A DNA stretch of 8,402 nt from Planctomycetaceae bacterium (GTDB taxonomy: Bacteria; Planctomycetota; Planctomycetia; Pirellulales; Thermoguttaceae), in contig JAIRTV010000272.1 of the NCBI GenBank assembly GCA_031254675.1, positions 1-8,402 of the forward strand. The letters are read 5' to 3'. Both the position numbers and the translations under genes were made by a program. The notes beneath the pieces were generated by a model. It worked only from the letters and a program-made list of their open reading frames with translations. It made no database searches and was not told the DNA's origin. Shown in pieces: positions 5,221-8,402 of this stretch (within the stretch, counting starts at the first letter, position 1; every line of letters begins with the position of its first letter).

Positions 5221-6495
5221 TCATGTTGTTCTTTTTTCAAAAGTCCAACGTCCTAATTCGTTACCGGAATGGAGTTCATCGACGACAACTTCTAGTTTTC
5301 CCGATTTTGTACGCCCGTGAATAACCGTAACTTGTGCGTTTTCCGCATGTCCACCGCCGATAACTTGCGCCCAAGTTCGTTCTGGTGTTGCCGGTTCGAA
5401 ATGGAAACGATGCTGATGCGCACAAACAACCAATTGAACGCCATACTTCGTGAGAAGCGGTCCCCACAAATTGCCAGCCTGACGTTGAAAAGACGCAAAC
5501 CCTTGAAGGGAATCGCCGCCGTTGGCTTTCGGGTTGGAACTGAAAATAGGAATATGACAAAACGCAACAATAAACGGTGCCGATGCGATTTCCGGTTTGT
5601 TCAATGCTCGTTCCAACCAATCACGTTGCGCAATTCGATACGGTTCAAATTTTGCCAAACCAGCCCACGCGGGATGATGATCGGGTTTATCTTCGCCGGT
5701 GTCAAGCCCAATCAACGCCAACGAACCGTTACGAATCGCAAAATTCCGTGTTGTTACCTGATCGCGTAAATCGTTCAATGACCAATGCGGTAACGCTAAT
5801 TCCAAATTTCGCGACCAATTTCCACGATAATCGTGATTTCCCGGAACAAAAAGTAACGGATGTTCCGCCGCAAACGGTGAATGAGCCGGACGAAGAATCG
5901 CTTTAACAACTTGATCGGCATTTTCAACAGAATTGACAAGATCGCCGTTCCAAACGGTGTAATCGGAGTCGAGTAACTTTAAACGTTCCGTCAATAATTT
6001 TAACGTTTTTTGATTTTCGTGAGTATCGTTGATCACGGAAAAACTGCTGTTTTCTTTGTCCGTACCCAATGTTACAAAAGAATAAACGTTGCTGTATTCC
6101 GGTTCACCGCGTTCGAATTTGTAAGCGTTAATGTACTTAAATGACGCGGTAGCGGTTCGGTAAAAGTATCGGGTATTGGGTTTCAAACCGGACAAACGAA
6201 TTTGTAAAAACCGGTCATGATAAGGAAGTAAACCGTTTTTTTCGCCGGAGGCGATTTGGTCAAGTTTTCCTTTTTCTGTTCCAAATTCAACCCAACCTGT
6301 TGCAGGAATACCGACCGCCCAGACAACAGTCATTCCGGTTTCGCTTGGACATTGCAACACCGGCGGCGAATCCACCAACGGATGCTCGACAACACCTTTT
6401 TCTTGTGCCTGTAACGTCGGAATAGCTGTAAGCCCCAATCCCGAAACAGTTAATAATTCCAAAAAACGGCGTCGATTTGTGTTCAATAAATTCAT
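5221..6495 (-). CDS. Tat-exported metallophosphoesterase with purple-acid-phosphatase-like N-terminal domain
   Basis: A 424-residue calcineurin-like phosphoesterase. Residues 1-30 carry a twin-arginine signal (NRRRFLELL at 7-15, hydrophobic stretch, then LQAQ), so it is exported folded, as expected for an enzyme that loads metals in the cytosol. Residues about 40-143 look like a fibronectin-III/purple acid phosphatase N-domain (VVWAVG, WVEFGTEKGKL, LSGLKPNTRYFYRT). Residues about 152-385 are the metallophosphoesterase core with the binuclear-site residues in order: D157 and H159 (NDTH), D185 (NGD), N220 and H221 (GNHD), H314 (FCHIPI), H360 and H362 (AHQH, where GHxH is usual). Substrate is unknown; a secreted phosphomonoesterase or phosphodiesterase for phosphate scavenging is plausible. 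It is the last of three minus-strand genes, 62 nt after the lipoprotein gene. A strong AAGGAG fixes the start. Confidence 0.92.
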   Translation of the reverse strand: MNLLNTNRRRFLELLTVSGLGLTAIPTLQAQEKGVVEHPLVDSPPVLQCPSETGMTVVWAVGIPATGWVEFGTEKGKLDQIASGEKNGLLPYHDRFLQIRLSGLKPNTRYFYRTATASFKYINAYKFERGEPEYSNVYSFVTLGTDKENSSFSVINDTHENQKTLKLLTERLKLLDSDYTVWNGDLVNSVENADQVVKAILRPAHSPFAAEHPLLFVPGNHDYRGNWSRNLELALPHWSLNDLRDQVTTRNFAIRNGSLALIGLDTGEDKPDHHPAWAGLAKFEPYRIAQRDWLERALNKPEIASAPFIVAFCHIPIFSSNPKANGGDSLQGFASFQRQAGNLWGPLLTKYGVQLVVCAHQHRFHFEPATPERTWAQVIGGGHAENAQVTVIHGRTKSGKLEVVVDELHSGNELGRWTFEKRTT

Positions 6496-6501
6496 GAGAA
6501 T

Positions 6502-6507
6502 CTCCTT
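6502..6507 (-). promoter_or_regulatory. Shine-Dalgarno site for the phosphoesterase gene
   Basis: On the minus strand AAGGAG lies 6 nt before the ATG at 6495. It is the strongest ribosome-binding site on that strand and supports the start that includes the whole Tat signal. Confidence 0.85.
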
Positions 6508-6557
6508 GATTTTTGTTGAGAGTTAATAGTTTTATTGTGAAAGGATACATTTTACTG

Positions 6558-7073
6558 TTACTTTTTTGGTTTTGCCGGCAATCCGGCAACATCAACCGCC
6601 AAAAAGTTTTTCTGTCCTTTCGCAACAGTAATTTGAAATGGTGAAAGTACAAAATCGGACAAATATTCCGGTATTTCTCTTGGTAATTTTTCCCGTTTCT
6701 TTTCTTGCTCGTTATTATACATTTCCTGTTCTTCCGCTGAAAGACGTTGATATTCTTCCGCCGAAATTTCAGGAACAGTTGGAATTTTCGATAAAGAAAC
6801 GCGATACGTTCCGGCAGGAATTCCGTTGCCTTGCCAGCCAAGCCGTGAAGTTCGAATCGTTGCTATTCCGTTAGTGTTGGTTGTTCCCGACATTGACCAT
6901 TCGGCTCCACCCACTTCCGGCGCAACAACAATAAAAACATCCGCAATCGGTGTTGAACCATTAGTTACGGAAATTGTGCATGAAAAAATTTCCGGCACAT
7001 TATCAGGTTTATTGTTACAACCCGATAGCAAAAGAGCAACCAACAATAATAAAATCGATAAAGTATTGTTCAT
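6558..7073 (-). CDS. Small lipoprotein with carboxypeptidase-regulatory-like domain
   Basis: A 171-residue predicted lipoprotein. Residues 1-18 form a lipoprotein signal with the lipobox LLSG-C19, so it should be anchored to a membrane by C19 and face the periplasm or outside. Residues about 29-96 have the alternating pattern of a carboxypeptidase-regulatory/transthyretin-like beta sandwich: SCTISVTNGSTPIADVFIVV, TTNTNGIATIRT (64-75) and GIPAGTYRVSLSK (84-96). An acidic, helical, possibly coiled segment follows (about 103-130). IPEYLSD (134-140) and SPFQITVAKGQKNF (144-157) match the closing segment often seen in these small planctomycete proteins (compare LPxKYSD). Such proteins are commonly encoded beside DUF1559 genes, as here. 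The molecular role is not known. The start lacks a Shine-Dalgarno site; another ATG within the signal would destroy it. Confidence 0.75.
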   Translation of the reverse strand: MNNTLSILLLLVALLLSGCNNKPDNVPEIFSCTISVTNGSTPIADVFIVVAPEVGGAEWSMSGTTNTNGIATIRTSRLGWQGNGIPAGTYRVSLSKIPTVPEISAEEYQRLSAEEQEMYNNEQEKKREKLPREIPEYLSDFVLSPFQITVAKGQKNFLAVDVAGLPAKPKK

Positions 7074-7101
7074 AATAGTGTAAAGGATGTGAATAGTGTA
7101 A
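7074..7101 (-). repeat. Tandem 10-bp direct repeat in the lipoprotein leader
   Basis: On the minus strand TTACACTATT occurs twice, at 7101-7092 and 7083-7074, with an 18-bp period; the second copy directly abuts the ATG. Positions 7074-7108 carry no G on the coding strand. The copy core resembles the repeat before the sugar kinase (ACACTTTC), with the same placement just before a start codon lacking a Shine-Dalgarno site. Confidence 0.65.
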
Positions 7102-7120
7102 TTGTTGACGTAAATTGATC

Positions 7121-7162
7121 CGAAAGTAGATAACCTTTTGGCATAAGGTTATCTACTTTTCG
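7121..7162 (-). terminator. Strong hairpin behind the DUF1559 gene, probable terminator or processing site
   Basis: AAAGTAGATAACCTT (7123-7137) and AAGGTTATCTACTTT (7145-7159) pair perfectly over 15 bp around a 7-nt loop (TTGGCAT). CG/CG at 7121-7122 and 7161-7162 adds two pairs past one bulged T. It begins 16 nt after the DUF1559 stop, the usual place for an intrinsic terminator. In the minus direction, however, no T-run follows (CGGATCAATTT). T-rich sequence follows on the plus strand, where no gene needs it. It may instead protect or process the upstream mRNA. Confidence 0.5.
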
Positions 7163-7178
7163 TATTTCGTTTTGCAAC

Positions 7179-8402
7179 TCAATTGAGTAATTTTGTTTCA
7201 CCGCCGCCAATCGTTCCTAAAGCTCCCCAAATACCAAACGGTGATTCACCGGTCAATGATTTGACCTGTTGGGTACTAAGCGTAACACCTGGTGAAACCG
7301 CATTGATCGAATCAGTTACGAAATGTATTGTGGAATCTGAAAAAAGAACATTGGCTCCGCCGGGATGGTAACTATTGGCTGCTTGAATCACCGCATCGCC
7401 GCCTGCCCATGAACAAGTTGGAGAATTTGGCGGAAGAATCGAATGAAATGTTACATAATGGGTATAAGCATCAGCGACACGAGAACCAGCGTATGAAGAG
7501 CTCGCCGCCGACTGAATTTCTCGTCCCGCCCCGCGTTTTGCGGCACAAAGAGAAGCAAAACCGGCATAACCAGTTGTTGCTGCTGTGTAATTACTTTGTG
7601 CTCCCAGTACAGCCACACCGCCTTGAATAAATGAAATGTTTTTCTCGGGTGACACTCCGGCTTCAGATACCAACATGGTATTACTGGTTCCATCGGAAAT
7701 GGATTGAAAACCGACAATTTTGTACAACCCGTTCGAAAAAGCACCGCGAAAATTGCAACTGTTGTCTGTTCTCAAATCTTCCAATAACGGAAAAGCTTCG
7801 TCGCCAATACAGCCGCGATAATTTGTGAATGCTCGACCTGTTGGTGGATTCCGGTTTTCCGTATCGGAAGGACACAAGTAGGCGTCAATAGTTCCTGCAT
7901 AGGGATTGGGAATATCCGAACCGCCGCTCGGAGTTACCGTAACGGTGTTAGAGGCTGGAGTAAAATTGCCACCATCACCGTCAGTTCCTGCCTTCCTTGC
8001 TTCTGTGGCGATTGGGTCATAGCGAGCTGTCAATTCCAGAAACGGCATGATGGCTGCCGTCCAACCAATTCGTCCACGATTATGCCAGCGGTTACGATTA
8101 CCGGGAGATGCCGACTGCATCATTTCGTAAGTGGCGAATCCTAACGGAGCCAGAACATCAACACAAAGTTCTTTCTGACAGCATGCTGACGGCAAATGAT
8201 CAAACGTATCGTGCATGTTGTGGCAAGCAATACCGATTTGTTTGAGTTTATTGGTACAAGTTGAACGTCTTGCGGCTTCACGTGCTGCTTGCACTGCCGG
8301 TAACAGAAGAGCGATTAACACGCCAATAATCGCAATCACGACAAGAAGTTCGACCAACGTAAAGCCGAATCGTGAAGAGCGAATCGAAGAGAAGAATTTG
8401 GT
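7179..8402 (-). CDS. DUF1559 pseudopilin-like protein (5' end outside window)
   Basis: The frame is open to the window edge, giving 407 visible residues. Planctomycete DUF1559 proteins carry a type IV prepilin/type II pseudopilin N-terminus and a large extracytoplasmic domain. Here RFG then FTLVELLVVIAIIGVL (G13/F14 as the prepilin peptidase site, E18 as mature Glu5) begins the hydrophobic helix, followed by LLPAVQAAREAARR. A start at the in-frame TTG 8357 would remove the cleavage site, so the true start lies beyond 8402. Later landmarks are the NKLKQIGIACHNMHD region, YLCPSD and the C-terminal H-X9-DG-type motif, here H346 to D356 followed by S357 instead of Gly, and GIWGALGTIGGGE near the end. 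A cysteine-rich patch (ACCQKELC) lies about 50 residues after the helix. Assembly into a filament or secretion structure is inferred; function is not established. It heads the minus-strand trio. Confidence 0.93.
   Translation of the reverse strand, partial: TKFFSSIRSSRFGFTLVELLVVIAIIGVLIALLLPAVQAAREAARRSTCTNKLKQIGIACHNMHDTFDHLPSACCQKELCVDVLAPLGFATYEMMQSASPGNRNRWHNRGRIGWTAAIMPFLELTARYDPIATEARKAGTDGDGGNFTPASNTVTVTPSGGSDIPNPYAGTIDAYLCPSDTENRNPPTGRAFTNYRGCIGDEAFPLLEDLRTDNSCNFRGAFSNGLYKIVGFQSISDGTSNTMLVSEAGVSPEKNISFIQGGVAVLGAQSNYTAATTGYAGFASLCAAKRGAGREIQSAASSSYAGSRVADAYTHYVTFHSILPPNSPTCSWAGGDAVIQAANSYHPGGANVLFSDSTIHFVTDSINAVSPGVTLSTQQVKSLTGESPFGIWGALGTIGGGETKLLN

Noticed and set aside
5317..5906. 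Long plus-strand ORFs opposite the phosphoesterase gene
   Set aside because: They are antisense frames of a gene with complete domain and metal-site motifs, and they lack any coherent fold signature.
1..8402. Defence system, CRISPR array, transposon ends or prophage genes
   Set aside because: No transposase, integrase, nuclease or repeat-spacer pattern is visible. Coding sequences are housekeeping or envelope genes with uniform composition.

Overview
The window looks like a piece of a low-GC planctomycete chromosome. The main reason is the gene running off the right edge: a DUF1559 pseudopilin-like protein whose N-terminal motif (FTLVELLVV, then LLPAVQAAREAARR) is characteristic of Planctomycetes and their relatives. 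A Tat-exported phosphoesterase, a small lipoprotein beside the DUF1559 gene, and the scarcity of Shine-Dalgarno sites fit that assignment. The AT-rich composition suggests a host-associated or gut-type lineage, but that is inference.

Layout. The left edge (1-204) holds the C-terminal end of a probable DEAD-box RNA helicase. After an AT-rich gap with a good sigma-70-like promoter comes a tight pair: a DtxR/MntR-family metal-dependent repressor (476-967) and, 3 nt later, a secreted glutaminyl-peptide cyclotransferase (971-1780). A second co-oriented pair follows: a PfkB-family, fructokinase-like sugar kinase (1893-2789) and a cytosolic ApbE-type flavin transferase (2822-3796). dapA, the first committed enzyme of lysine and diaminopimelate synthesis, follows with its own promoter and a leader hairpin (4024-4911). 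A 309-nt gap with several internal repeats separates dapA from three genes on the minus strand. Read in their own direction these are the DUF1559 protein (5' end outside the window), a small lipoprotein with a carboxypeptidase-regulatory-like fold (7073-6558), and a Tat-exported metallophosphoesterase (6495-5221). All three are predicted to act outside the cytoplasm. A 15-bp perfect hairpin sits just behind the DUF1559 stop codon.

How the genes work together. Most are ordinary chromosomal genes with no single shared pathway. No mobile element, CRISPR array, tRNA, rRNA or defence system was seen. The most noteworthy signals are non-coding. Four of seven visible start codons (1893, 2822, 4024, 7073) have no Shine-Dalgarno sequence and lie behind almost G-free leaders. 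Two of those leaders carry a tandem direct repeat with a similar core, ACACTWT. The gap at 4912-5220 contains an 11-bp inverted repeat starting just after a perfect TATAAT, plus short motifs that recur in a second arrangement, so an unrecognised structured RNA is possible. Start-codon corrections: dapA is placed at ATG 4024 rather than an upstream TTG, and the DUF1559 gene is extended through the window edge because an internal TTG would cut its prepilin signal in half.
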